A stretch of 46,193 bases of DNA from JAYVJH01 sp043777595 (GTDB lineage Bacteria; Bacteroidota; Bacteroidia; Cytophagales; Spirosomataceae). The notes beneath the pieces were generated by a model that saw nothing but the letters and a program-made list of their open reading frames with translations, was not told the DNA's origin and made no database searches. Position numbers and translations under genes: made by a program. Shown in pieces: positions 25,018 through 33,128 of this stretch. The first letter of the stretch is position 1, and every line of letters begins with the position of its first letter. Location: assembly GCA_043777595.1 (NCBI GenBank), contig JAYWHT010000053.1:1-46193 (forward strand), read 5' to 3'.

Positions 25018-26721
25018 TTAGTTTATTTTAAACAGTTTATTGTCTTGTGATAATGAGAGTACTTCAAAGTCACTAATGTCAATATTTGAAGGTATTTTGT
25101 CCCTTAAAATAGGTACTATATATTGTCCGTTGATACTATTTGCAACTTCAACTATTGTGTTAAGTTGGTTGTCGTGAATAGTCTCAAGTTGGTCGTGCAT
25201 AATAAAATGCAGGCATTCAATGTCCAGTTTGTCTGCAAATTCAATGTAGGCAAAATCAAAGGCAGCTATTTGTCCTTTTTTCTTTCCCGTGCTTGGATTT
25301 CCTTCAAGGTTGGTAACGATAAGTTCGTATCCCTTTTCATTTTTTTGAGAGCTTAGTAAATATGTCTCGCCATAAAGTCTATTAGACATTACAGAAAAAT
25401 ATTTATTAAACTCGGTAATTCGATTTTGAATTTGGCTGTCTTTTGATGAAATGCCTTGATTTATTGCATTTAAATTTTCATCAATTTGAGACAATTTTTC
25501 TTGTGAGTAAAGCCACAACCTTTTTTGCTCTTCTAAATTTCCTTTTCTCTCAAATTGTTTATTTAATTCTAAAATAGTTTTTTCAAAATCTTCAACTAAA
25601 GCAGACTTATTTAATGTCTCTGTTAATTTGTCTTCTGCGTTGCGTAGAATTGTAATTTCGGATTTAACTTTTCTTATTTGTTGTTCAATCTCGGGAAGTT
25701 CTTTAGTAATATATTCTAACTTTTCAGAAATTAAATCATTATGAAATTTAACGGTATCTTCAAAAGATACTTGAATTGTTGAGATTAGCGATTTTGCTTT
25801 TTCGTAAAGCGATTTGATTTGAGTTGTATCAATTTGAGTGTACTCTTGCTCTAAATCTTCTTTACTTTCATTGATTAAATCTTTCCTAATTTCTAATCTA
25901 CTTAATTCTGTTGCATTCCTATTTAGTTTAAACTTAATCTCGTTAAGTTTATCAATGTCAGAACTATAATTTTGATTAAGGTTAAATCGGCTTTTTCTTT
26001 GATTTAACTCTTCAATTTTTCCATTTACAAGAATTAATTGTTGCTCTATCAAAGAAAGTTCACCCTCTTTCTTCAATCTTTTTTGAAAGCCCTCTTCTTT
26101 CTTTTTGTCTAATGATAATCTTTCTTTCTCCTTATGGCTGTCAGTACTTATCCCTAACCAAAATAGATAAAGGGCTTCATAAACTTCTGAACTAGCAAAT
26201 GAATTTAAAACTTTGACAATGTTTATCATCTTGTTTTTCTCATCCCTAATATTTTTAGAAATTATCTGGCGAAATGTTGGATTATCAACTTCAGAATTAA
26301 AGATTTCCTTTTTTAAGGCTTTTTCAAAATCCTTATTATTAGTTATATTTTCTCCGTTTATTTCCTGTAACTTTTTAGTACGAGGTAAAAAGTTTTTTCT
26401 AATTGTTACTGTATGCTTTGCCGCACTATCTAAAGTATCAACTAAAACAACAGTAATAATAATTTCATTTTCTTTTAAAAAATTTTCGATTGTGGTATTA
26501 GCCTGCTTGTTAAATTCCGTGTCTTGATAAATATTTTTACCATCAGCACCGAAGCAATAATCTACCAATCTTAAAACAGTCGTTTTGCCAACATTATTAC
26601 CTGTAGTTTGCTGCGAACTATTTACAGGGGTTTCATCCACAATTAAGTTTATTCCCTTGTGAAAGGAAATATCTCTTACTATAGAGCCTTTGTTTTGTAT
26701 GATGACTTGCTTTAGAAACAT
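25018..26721 (-). CDS. ABC-3C system SMC/RecN-like ATPase (DUF2326-type C-terminus)
   Basis: This 567-residue cytoplasmic ATPase has Walker A GNNVGKTT (41-48) in an SMC/RecN-like N-terminal lobe. A long charged coiled-coil region (about 200-420) follows. The C-terminal lobe carries the DUF2326-type signature (STGKKKGQIAAFDFAY, 477-492) and a Walker B-like LHFIMHD with Asp510. In ABC-3C conflict systems this subunit is thought to sense nucleic acid or invader structures and to control an effector through a small middle component. That role comes from comparative genomics. It is third in the operon, overlapping the middle component by 10 bp. Base composition is much more AT-rich than thrC next to it. 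Confidence 0.85.
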   Translation of the reverse strand: MFLKQVIIQNKGSIVRDISFHKGINLIVDETPVNSSQQTTGNNVGKTTVLRLVDYCFGADGKNIYQDTEFNKQANTTIENFLKENEIIITVVLVDTLDSAAKHTVTIRKNFLPRTKKLQEINGENITNNKDFEKALKKEIFNSEVDNPTFRQIISKNIRDEKNKMINIVKVLNSFASSEVYEALYLFWLGISTDSHKEKERLSLDKKKEEGFQKRLKKEGELSLIEQQLILVNGKIEELNQRKSRFNLNQNYSSDIDKLNEIKFKLNRNATELSRLEIRKDLINESKEDLEQEYTQIDTTQIKSLYEKAKSLISTIQVSFEDTVKFHNDLISEKLEYITKELPEIEQQIRKVKSEITILRNAEDKLTETLNKSALVEDFEKTILELNKQFERKGNLEEQKRLWLYSQEKLSQIDENLNAINQGISSKDSQIQNRITEFNKYFSVMSNRLYGETYLLSSQKNEKGYELIVTNLEGNPSTGKKKGQIAAFDFAYIEFADKLDIECLHFIMHDQLETIHDNQLNTIVEVANSINGQYIVPILRDKIPSNIDISDFEVLSLSQDNKLFKIN

Positions 26722-26945
26722 TTTATAATCAATCCTTTATTTCCTTTTTTAATAACTTGTAATATAAATAGCCAATCTAAAACAAGTGAAAATAAATTTA
26801 AAGTTATTTTGTTTAATTTATTTACCGACAAGAATAGGTCGAAATAATCAACTTCGTTTTGATTAAGTGAGTTGAGAACTTCAATTACTTTTCCACCTAA
26901 GTAATATAAATCTCTTTCAGGGTTTATGTTTTTATTTACTATCAT
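26712..26945 (-). CDS. ABC-3C middle component (MC6-like)
   Basis: This 77-residue protein (NINPERDLYYLGGKVIEVLN, then FSLVLDWLFILQVIKKGNKG) has the look of the ABC-3C middle component 6 family: an N-terminal PERDLYYLG stretch and a winged-helix-like C-terminus. In such systems the middle component is believed to bridge the ATPase and the effector. It overlaps the nuclease gene upstream by 4 bp (ATGA) and the ATPase gene downstream by 10 bp. All three are therefore translated together, consistent with fixed stoichiometry. Family assignment is from memory of the motif and not from a search. Confidence 0.78.
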   Translation of the reverse strand: MIVNKNINPERDLYYLGGKVIEVLNSLNQNEVDYFDLFLSVNKLNKITLNLFSLVLDWLFILQVIKKGNKGLIIKCF

Positions 26946-27763
26946 AATTTAGGTGGCTCTTCTAAAATATTACAACGCATAAAAGCATCAACCATAACAA
27001 TTAACAAACTTATTTTTATAGCTTCAATTGGCAAGTCTAAATTTGGATTGCTTGAATTGTCTATAATTTTCCATAATTCATTTTCTACACTTTCAATTAT
27101 AGTATCAGCATTGGCTCTAATCGCATCTATGTCTTTAAACTTCCCTTTTTCTTTTAAATAAATTGATTTTATATTTTGAAGTACGAATTCTTTTTTAGTC
27201 GAACCCTGTTTTTCAATCTCTTGGTAAAGTTTATTTAGTTTTCCTTGGAAAACAGCATATTCTTCTATGATAGGTTTAAAAAGAATTACGTTGTTGTATA
27301 AAATTTTCTCTTCGGTATCTGGTGCATTTGTTGGTTCTGTAGTAGTTGTGTCTCCAAATATTTGCTTTCCAACAAAGCCAATAACTACATTAAGTGCAGA
27401 AGGATTTTTAATAAGTATGTTATTGCCTGAAATTAATTTTAGAATTCCAGCTTCGTGTTTTTTCTTCATCTCTTGAAGAATTGGTTCAGGGTATTTTACT
27501 ACATCATTAGTTTCCAAATGATGATTTGCACATAAAAGCATTAAATTTCCATAACTTCTTCGATAGTCGTTGTTTGATTTGGTGTTGAACCTTTGACCAC
27601 CTGGTTCAGCAGCTTCAATATGACAAATATTTGAAAAATTTATTTCACTATGCGAACTCAATAAAGTTATATTACAACTTGGAAAAGCACATTGATTACC
27701 TGATAAAGCATACAAACGCTTAATTGTTTTTTCGGTAATATCTCTTGCTTTACTTTTTGCCAT
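26942..27763 (-). CDS. HNH nuclease, effector of the ABC-3C system
   Basis: This 273-residue protein starts at MAKSKARDITEKTIKR. The frame can begin further up only at a TTG (27811). The N-terminal HNH domain has zinc-site residues Cys25, Cys30, Cys78 and His81. The HNH core is His48 (ICHIEAAEPGG), Asn73 (YGNLMLL) and His82 (CANHHLETND). All key residues are present, so a DNA or RNA nuclease is expected. The C-terminal half (about 150-273) is helical and matches no enzyme domain I know. It is probably the ABC-3C C-terminal domain that contacts the other subunits. First gene of the operon. A TAGATTTGC box lies just upstream (27775-27783), but a TTTG is 25 nt away, so the promoter is unproven. 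Confidence 0.82.
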   Translation of the reverse strand: MAKSKARDITEKTIKRLYALSGNQCAFPSCNITLLSSHSEINFSNICHIEAAEPGGQRFNTKSNNDYRRSYGNLMLLCANHHLETNDVVKYPEPILQEMKKKHEAGILKLISGNNILIKNPSALNVVIGFVGKQIFGDTTTTEPTNAPDTEEKILYNNVILFKPIIEEYAVFQGKLNKLYQEIEKQGSTKKEFVLQNIKSIYLKEKGKFKDIDAIRANADTIIESVENELWKIIDNSSNPNLDLPIEAIKISLLIVMVDAFMRCNILEEPPKL

Positions 27764-27855
27764 TTTTTTGTGTTGCAAATCTACACTTTTATGCTTAAAA
27801 ATGTTAGTCAAAGAAGTGTGATTTAGCTCTTAATTTTCGACTTCGTAGGGTCTGT

Positions 27856-27875
27856 CCTAAAATGGCACACAACTA
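27856..27875 (-). repeat. possible right boundary repeat of the ABC-3C island
   Basis: On the minus strand this reads TAGTTGTGTGCCATTTTAGG and is the imperfect inverted partner of 24981-25000. It ends four bases before the stop of the molybdopterin oxidoreductase gene. Confidence 0.3.
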
Positions 27876-27878
27876 ATC

Positions 27879-29969
27879 TCAACCAACTATCATTTCAACC
27901 CCCACAGGCACACCCCCAAAAACAGCGTTACCAGTTAGTTTGTCCAAAAGAGTTTCGTCTGTTATATCGTTTACGCTTACGCCTGCGTGGGCTTGGGCTA
28001 TGTCGAGGCGTGTACCTTGGCGGTTGTGGCCGTAGCCGTGAGGCAAGCATACTACTCCACGCATCATTTTGTCGGTCAGCTCGGCTGGCACAAACAACTC
28101 GCCTACCCTCGACCTGATGCTGATGGTAGCTCCCTCAACTACGCCACGCTGGGCGGCATCTTCGGGGTGTATCAACAACGTACATCGATTGCGGCCTTTG
28201 ACTAATCGCTCAGAGTTGTGCAGCCACGAATTATTGTCTCGTAAATGTCGGCGATTGATGAGCATGAGGTCAAAAATGGTATCGGTTTGGTTGTTGTCAA
28301 ATGTCTCGTTTACTCGCTCCATGTCTTTGAGCATAGGTGCTGGGGCGAGGTCTATTAGTTTGTCGGTTGTGGTCAGTCTCGCTGGTAAGCAAGGCTGTAA
28401 CGGCCCCAAGTCTATACCGTGTGGATTTTGGCGGAGAGTTTCTAAGTTTAATTTATGTAGGCCGAGTTGCAAACCCATTTCCATTTTTAGGTGTGGGTCT
28501 TGTGGTTCAAAATCAGGGCTATAATCGTCCGACAATCTGGCTGTCAGTTCTTGTAATATTTCCCAGTCAAACTTCGCCCCTTCGGCTTTTTCAAAAAGTG
28601 GTTCAGAAAATCGTGTTACGTTTCTGATAGCCAAGGCGTTAAATGTCAAGTCGTAGTGTGCTACTTCAAGGCCAGTGGCGGCAGGTAGTATGATATTGGC
28701 ATGGCGAGTAGTTTCGTTGAGATAAATGTCTATCGAAACCATAAAGTCAAGTTGCTCAAAAGCCTCGTCCAACTGCCGCCCGTTGGGGGTTGAGAGTATC
28801 GGATTGCCACAACTCGTTACTAAGGCTCTGATTTTGCCGTCACCTTCGGTCGTTATTTCTTCGGCCAAACAAGCCACGGGTAGCTCTCCCATAAATTCAG
28901 ACAAACCACGTACTCGGCTCTCGAAACGGTTGTAGCGGTTGTATGGCTTGGCGTTCATCAAAATATCTAAGGCTGGTAGCGTAAACATAGCCCCGCCTTC
29001 GTTGTCAATATTGCCCGTAACGACATTGAACGCATTGAGCAACCACTGACACGCCCCACCAAAAGCCTGTGTCGAAAGCCCTACTCGACCATAAGCTACC
29101 GCCGACTTGGCCGTTGTAAAGTCTGCTACAATTTGCCGAATAGCTACCGCCGATATACCTGTTTGAGTGGCTACTTTTTCGGGTGTGTAGTGAACAACGG
29201 CGGCTTTGAGGTCGTCTATTCCTTTTGTGTAGTTGGGTATTTTGTCTAATTTTTCTTCAAAAACAACTTGTAACATTGCCAACAATAAAAATACATCTGT
29301 ACCTGGCCTTACAAAGTGATGTTGGTCCGCCTTTGCGGCGGTTTCGGTAAATCTTGGGTCAATTACGATAACTTTTCCGCCACGCTGTTGAATGGCTTTG
29401 AGGCGATTGGCTACGTCTGGGGCTGTCATAATACTCCCATTTGAAGCAATCGGATTGCCACCCATGATGAGCCAGTAGTCGGTGCGGTCTATGTCGGGAA
29501 TGGGCAACAAAAACGGGTGGCCAAACATCAACCAACTCGCAAAATGGTGCGGTAGCTGGTCAGTCGAAGTAGCTGAGTAAATATTTTGTGTTTTGAGAGC
29601 TTTCATCAAACCAGTCCCCGCCAGGTACGTGCCAGAGTTATGCACAGACGGATTGCCAGCATACATAGCCACGGCATTGTTACCGTATTGGCTCTGAATG
29701 GCTTTGAGGTTTTTGGCCACTTCGTCCAACGCTTCGCTCCAGCTTATTTGTTGCCAGCCATCGGCAGTACGTCTGAGCGGGTATTTTAGTCGGTTTGGGT
29801 CTTCGTAAATATCTTTGAGTGCTACCGCTTTGGGGCAAATGTGGCCACGGCTAAAAGGGTCAGCTTTGTCGCCATTGATGCTAATTACCTCGTTGCCAAT
29901 GTATTTTATTTCTAAGCCGCATATAGCTTCGCAAAGGTTACAGGCACGATAGTGAGTTTGAGTGGTCAT
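27879..29969 (-). CDS. molybdopterin-dependent oxidoreductase (single subunit, 4Fe-4S)
   Basis: This 696-residue protein of the DMSO-reductase/formate-dehydrogenase superfamily opens with a 4Fe-4S motif, Cys10, Cys13, Cys17 (CNLCEAICG) and Cys45 (HICPK). MopB domains follow: GRVGLSTQAFGG, NPILSTPNGRQLDE, then the C-terminal molydop-binding domain (RRHLRDNNSWLHNSERLVKG, SIRSRVGELFVPA). No signal peptide or twin-arginine motif is visible, so it is probably cytoplasmic. No partner iron-sulfur or membrane subunit and no cofactor chaperone lies nearby. The substrate cannot be assigned. The catalytic ligand (Ser, Cys or Sec) is not obvious, and no in-frame TGA suggests selenocysteine. Confidence 0.85.
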   Translation of the reverse strand: MTTQTHYRACNLCEAICGLEIKYIGNEVISINGDKADPFSRGHICPKAVALKDIYEDPNRLKYPLRRTADGWQQISWSEALDEVAKNLKAIQSQYGNNAVAMYAGNPSVHNSGTYLAGTGLMKALKTQNIYSATSTDQLPHHFASWLMFGHPFLLPIPDIDRTDYWLIMGGNPIASNGSIMTAPDVANRLKAIQQRGGKVIVIDPRFTETAAKADQHHFVRPGTDVFLLLAMLQVVFEEKLDKIPNYTKGIDDLKAAVVHYTPEKVATQTGISAVAIRQIVADFTTAKSAVAYGRVGLSTQAFGGACQWLLNAFNVVTGNIDNEGGAMFTLPALDILMNAKPYNRYNRFESRVRGLSEFMGELPVACLAEEITTEGDGKIRALVTSCGNPILSTPNGRQLDEAFEQLDFMVSIDIYLNETTRHANIILPAATGLEVAHYDLTFNALAIRNVTRFSEPLFEKAEGAKFDWEILQELTARLSDDYSPDFEPQDPHLKMEMGLQLGLHKLNLETLRQNPHGIDLGPLQPCLPARLTTTDKLIDLAPAPMLKDMERVNETFDNNQTDTIFDLMLINRRHLRDNNSWLHNSERLVKGRNRCTLLIHPEDAAQRGVVEGATISIRSRVGELFVPAELTDKMMRGVVCLPHGYGHNRQGTRLDIAQAHAGVSVNDITDETLLDKLTGNAVFGGVPVGVEMIVG

Positions 29970-30030
29970 GTTGTGATTGGGTTTCGTATGTAAAAATAGA
30001 CAAAGTATTTATCACAAAAAAATCAGTCAT

Positions 30031-30070
30031 AAAAAAAGCCACTGCTCCCTGCGAGAACAATGGCTTTTTT
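30031..30070 (-). terminator. terminator of the FKBP-prc operon
   Basis: On the minus strand AAAAAAGCCA...TGGCTTTTTT pairs. The inner bases continue the stem for seven more pairs (several G-U) around the loop CGCAG. The hairpin lies 16 bp after the prc stop and ends in a T run. Confidence 0.88.
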
Positions 30071-30086
30071 GTGAGTAATGGCTATC

Positions 30087-32219
30087 TTACTTTATGGCCA
30101 CTTTCATGTCCTTGGCCAATACAATATAGTCTGCCATAACTCGACCTGCCTCTGTCAAATATATGTCTTTCTTTTTTTTCTTTTTGGCTGCTGGTTTTGG
30201 CGTAGCTTCGGCCACAACGGCATCGGCATCTTCGTCTTCAATGTCGAGTTTCAGAATAGCTTTATATTTTTTGTCAGCTTCTTCTTTTTCTTTTTTGCGC
30301 TTTATCTCTTGCAACGACACAATGGTATTTTCTCGTGCCTTGCGCTCGTAGTCGATTTGCTCTACTAACTGTTTGAGTTCAATGTCCGATTTCAAACGAT
30401 TTTGGTAGTTGTTTCTGAGTTTAGAAACCTGTTTTTCGCTTACAAATTTAGTCAAATCAAACTTTGAGGTAACAATCTGGTCCCATGGCAAGGCTGTTGG
30501 TTCTGAGGTTTCGCCAAATTTTTCGGCACTATACCTTGATGGTAGCTCAATGTCGGGCGTTACGCCTTTGCGCTGTGTACTGCTGCCATTGATTCTATAA
30601 AACTTCTGAATCGTAATATTGACCTGACCCAGTTTTTCTTGTTCTTTGGGAAGCCATTGATTCAAATCCACCATTGTTTGTACTGTACCTTTACCATAGC
30701 TTTGTTCGCCAATAATTACCCCCCGTTTGTAGTCTTGGATAGCCCCCGCAAAAATCTCAGAGGCCGATGCACTAAAACGGTTGGTCATCACGGCCAGCGG
30801 CCCGTCATAGCCTACGCTTGGGTCGGTGTCGGTATAAACTTCGATTTCGCCCGACGATTCTTTGACTTGCACCACTGGCCCACGAGGAATAAAAAGCCCT
30901 GTAAGCGATATGGCCTCGGTAAGTGAGCCTCCGCCGTTGTTGCGTAGGTCAATAATCAGACCGTCAATATTTTGAGTTTTGAGGCTATCAATCATTCTCT
31001 GAACGTCTCTCGTTGTGCTATTGAAGGCTTTTTCTCGTTTATTAGCCCCCTCAAAATCACGATAAAAAGACGGCAATTTAATGACACCAATTTTAAAATC
31101 TCGTTTATTTTGATTGATACTCACCGTCTCAACAGTTGGTCGTTGGTCTGTCAAAACCACTTTTTCACGTACCAATCTAATTTCTTTTGGTGCATCGGTT
31201 GGCAAGGCATTAGCCGAAACCAACTGCAAACGGACAACAGTACCCCTCGGCCCTTTGATTTTTTTAACAGCATCGTCCACATACCAACCAATGATATCTT
31301 CAAATTTACCGTTGTCGCCTTGTGCTACACCCACAATCTTATCGCCAGCCGTTACCAATTTACTTTTATAGGCCGGCCCGCCTACTATTACCTCTACTAT
31401 TTTGATAAAATTACCGTCTTCACGTAGCAACGCTCCAATACCGTCTAATTGCTGAAACATACTCTGCTTGAAACGATCGGAATCGGCTGGTGCAAAGTAG
31501 CGAGTATGTGGGTCGAGTACATCGCAAAACGAGTTCATGTACATCTGAAAGACTTGCTCGCTCTTAATTCGCCCTAAGTTTCGGTCACGAAGTCTATACC
31601 GTTCTTTGAGTACAGTTACAATCGAGGAGTCGGCCTTACCCGCAATTTTGAGTTCGAGGGCTTCGTTTTTGATTATTTTTCGCCACATATCGTTCAAGTC
31701 TTCTGGTGTTTTCGACCAAGTGGCCTTTTCTCTGTCCACATTCAGCGACTCGTCGGTAGTGTAGTCAAAGGGTTTGTTTAATAATTCAGAGATAAAAATA
31801 GACCGCTCTTTGTAGCGTTTTCTAAATGTATTATAAATCTCATAAGGTGCTTCGAGCCGACCAGTGCTAAGATAATCGTCTAATTGGTTTCTATATTTTT
31901 CAAAATAGGCAACATCTGTCCCCATCAAGTAGAGTTTGCTTGGATCTATTTCTTTCAGATAATTATCATACATAGCCGTTGAGAGCGAGTCATTGAGCGT
32001 AAATTTACGATAATGGTAGCCCGCAAAAATTTTGGTAATGTACGACTCCACTTTTTCTTGCGAAAGCGTAGGTTTTAGGTCGTCGTCGGCAGCAGCAAAG
32101 GGTGCTGCAACGGTCGAGATGGCAGTTTCGTTGCTGGTTGCGCTGCCGCCACCTTGCCAAATCGTTGTCGAGATAATTGCGGCAGGAACTAAGGCTAAAA
32201 GATAGTATTTCATTTTCAT
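30087..32219 (-). CDS. prc: carboxy-terminal processing protease Prc/Tsp (S41)
   Basis: This 710-residue protease starts with a signal peptide (YYLLALVPAAIISTTIW). The order is an N-terminal Tsp domain, a PDZ domain near residues 255-345 (GIGALLREDGNFIKI) and the S41 core. The serine lies in NRFSASASEIFAGA (Ser485 by spacing to the lysine) and Lys510 in SYGKGTVQ, a serine-lysine dyad. The C-terminal Prc extension follows, with the lysine run PAAKKKKKKD near the end. It degrades or trims proteins from their C-termini in the periplasm. Its ATG overlaps the FKBP stop as ATGA, so protease and foldase are translated together. A strong terminator closes the pair. Confidence 0.93.
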   Translation of the reverse strand: MKMKYYLLALVPAAIISTTIWQGGGSATSNETAISTVAAPFAAADDDLKPTLSQEKVESYITKIFAGYHYRKFTLNDSLSTAMYDNYLKEIDPSKLYLMGTDVAYFEKYRNQLDDYLSTGRLEAPYEIYNTFRKRYKERSIFISELLNKPFDYTTDESLNVDREKATWSKTPEDLNDMWRKIIKNEALELKIAGKADSSIVTVLKERYRLRDRNLGRIKSEQVFQMYMNSFCDVLDPHTRYFAPADSDRFKQSMFQQLDGIGALLREDGNFIKIVEVIVGGPAYKSKLVTAGDKIVGVAQGDNGKFEDIIGWYVDDAVKKIKGPRGTVVRLQLVSANALPTDAPKEIRLVREKVVLTDQRPTVETVSINQNKRDFKIGVIKLPSFYRDFEGANKREKAFNSTTRDVQRMIDSLKTQNIDGLIIDLRNNGGGSLTEAISLTGLFIPRGPVVQVKESSGEIEVYTDTDPSVGYDGPLAVMTNRFSASASEIFAGAIQDYKRGVIIGEQSYGKGTVQTMVDLNQWLPKEQEKLGQVNITIQKFYRINGSSTQRKGVTPDIELPSRYSAEKFGETSEPTALPWDQIVTSKFDLTKFVSEKQVSKLRNNYQNRLKSDIELKQLVEQIDYERKARENTIVSLQEIKRKKEKEEADKKYKAILKLDIEDEDADAVVAEATPKPAAKKKKKKDIYLTEAGRVMADYIVLAKDMKVAIK

Positions 32220-32989
32220 TTAATTTCTAATAATTCTACTTCAAAAACTAAAGCTGAGTAAGGTTTGATTTCGGCACCGGCCGCACGCTCGCCATAAGCA
32301 AGGTTGTAAGGAATAAAAAATTTCCATTTTGAGCCAAGTGGCATCAGTTGTAGCCCCTCAACCCAGCCCTGAATAACCTGCGTAACACCAAACTCAGCGG
32401 GCGTACCACGATTGACAGAACTATCAAAAACTGTACCATCAATCAACGTGCCATGATAATGTACTTTTACAGTATTGGTCGGGGCTGGTTTTGCGCCTTC
32501 GGCGGCTTTTATTACTTCATATTGCAAGCCACTGGGTAATGTTACTACTGTTGCTTTCTTTTTATTTTCTGCCAAAAATGATTCTCCAGATAGCTTATTT
32601 GATTCATATTTTTTGGCCTCTTCGGCTTGACGTTTGGTACTTTCGACGGCTTGTTTTTGCTGCATTTTCATTCCAAATTTATTCAAAACCATACCTATTT
32701 GTTCATCGCTACATGCCATGGGTTGTTTTTTGATGGCATCTTGAAGCCCTCTTGTCAGAAGATTTAGGTTTAAATCGCTTAGTCCTTGATTTTGTAAGTT
32801 TTTGGCAATACTCACACCAATAGAATAAGCCACGGAGTCCATTTCAGTAGCCATTTTTGGAATGGCGTTGGCGGCAGTAGCTGGTTTGGCAGTTTTAGCA
32901 ATTTTGACAGGAGTTACTTTTTTGACCTGTGCAAACGACTGACTGATAGATAAGATAACGAAGACGGCGAAAATCGAAAGTTGTTTCAT
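32216..32989 (-). CDS. FKBP-type peptidyl-prolyl cis-trans isomerase
   Basis: This 257-residue protein has a signal peptide (MKQLSIFAVFVILSISQSFA), then a low-complexity Ala/Lys stretch. The FKBP N-terminal dimerisation domain follows (SVAYSIGVSIAKNLQNQGL, about 50-140). The C-terminal FKBP domain carries VKVHYHGTLIDGTVFDSS, VIQGWVEGLQLMPLGSKW and IPYNLAYGERAAGAEI. It speeds proline isomerisation and acts as a periplasmic chaperone, like FkpA or Mip. It overlaps prc by four bases. A foldase joined to a quality-control protease suggests joint action on misfolded envelope proteins (inference). Confidence 0.93.
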   Translation of the reverse strand: MKQLSIFAVFVILSISQSFAQVKKVTPVKIAKTAKPATAANAIPKMATEMDSVAYSIGVSIAKNLQNQGLSDLNLNLLTRGLQDAIKKQPMACSDEQIGMVLNKFGMKMQQKQAVESTKRQAEEAKKYESNKLSGESFLAENKKKATVVTLPSGLQYEVIKAAEGAKPAPTNTVKVHYHGTLIDGTVFDSSVNRGTPAEFGVTQVIQGWVEGLQLMPLGSKWKFFIPYNLAYGERAAGAEIKPYSALVFEVELLEIK

Positions 32990-33128
32990 TGAGTGTACTA
33001 TTGTTGTTGTTTTGTTGATATTCTGATAGTGTTTGTAAATAAACGAATTTTTGTTGTAAAATAGTTTGTCTAAGCCTATTATTTAGTTTGAATGGTCGTT
33101 TTTGTTGTGTGAGTGATTTATTGCTTTT

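Noticed and set aside
25018..26721. classical RecN or SbcC repair protein
   Set aside because: The size, the DUF2326-type C-terminus and the overlap with a middle component and an HNH gene do not fit RecN or SbcC.
27764..27811. N-terminal extension of the HNH nuclease
   Set aside because: The longer frame would start with TTG. The ATG at 27763 is preceded by an A-rich stretch and gives the usual N-terminus for this kind of protein.
30160..30370. small plus-strand Phe-rich membrane proteins opposite prc
   Set aside because: Runs of Phe come from reading the Lys/Glu-rich Prc C-terminus on the wrong strand.
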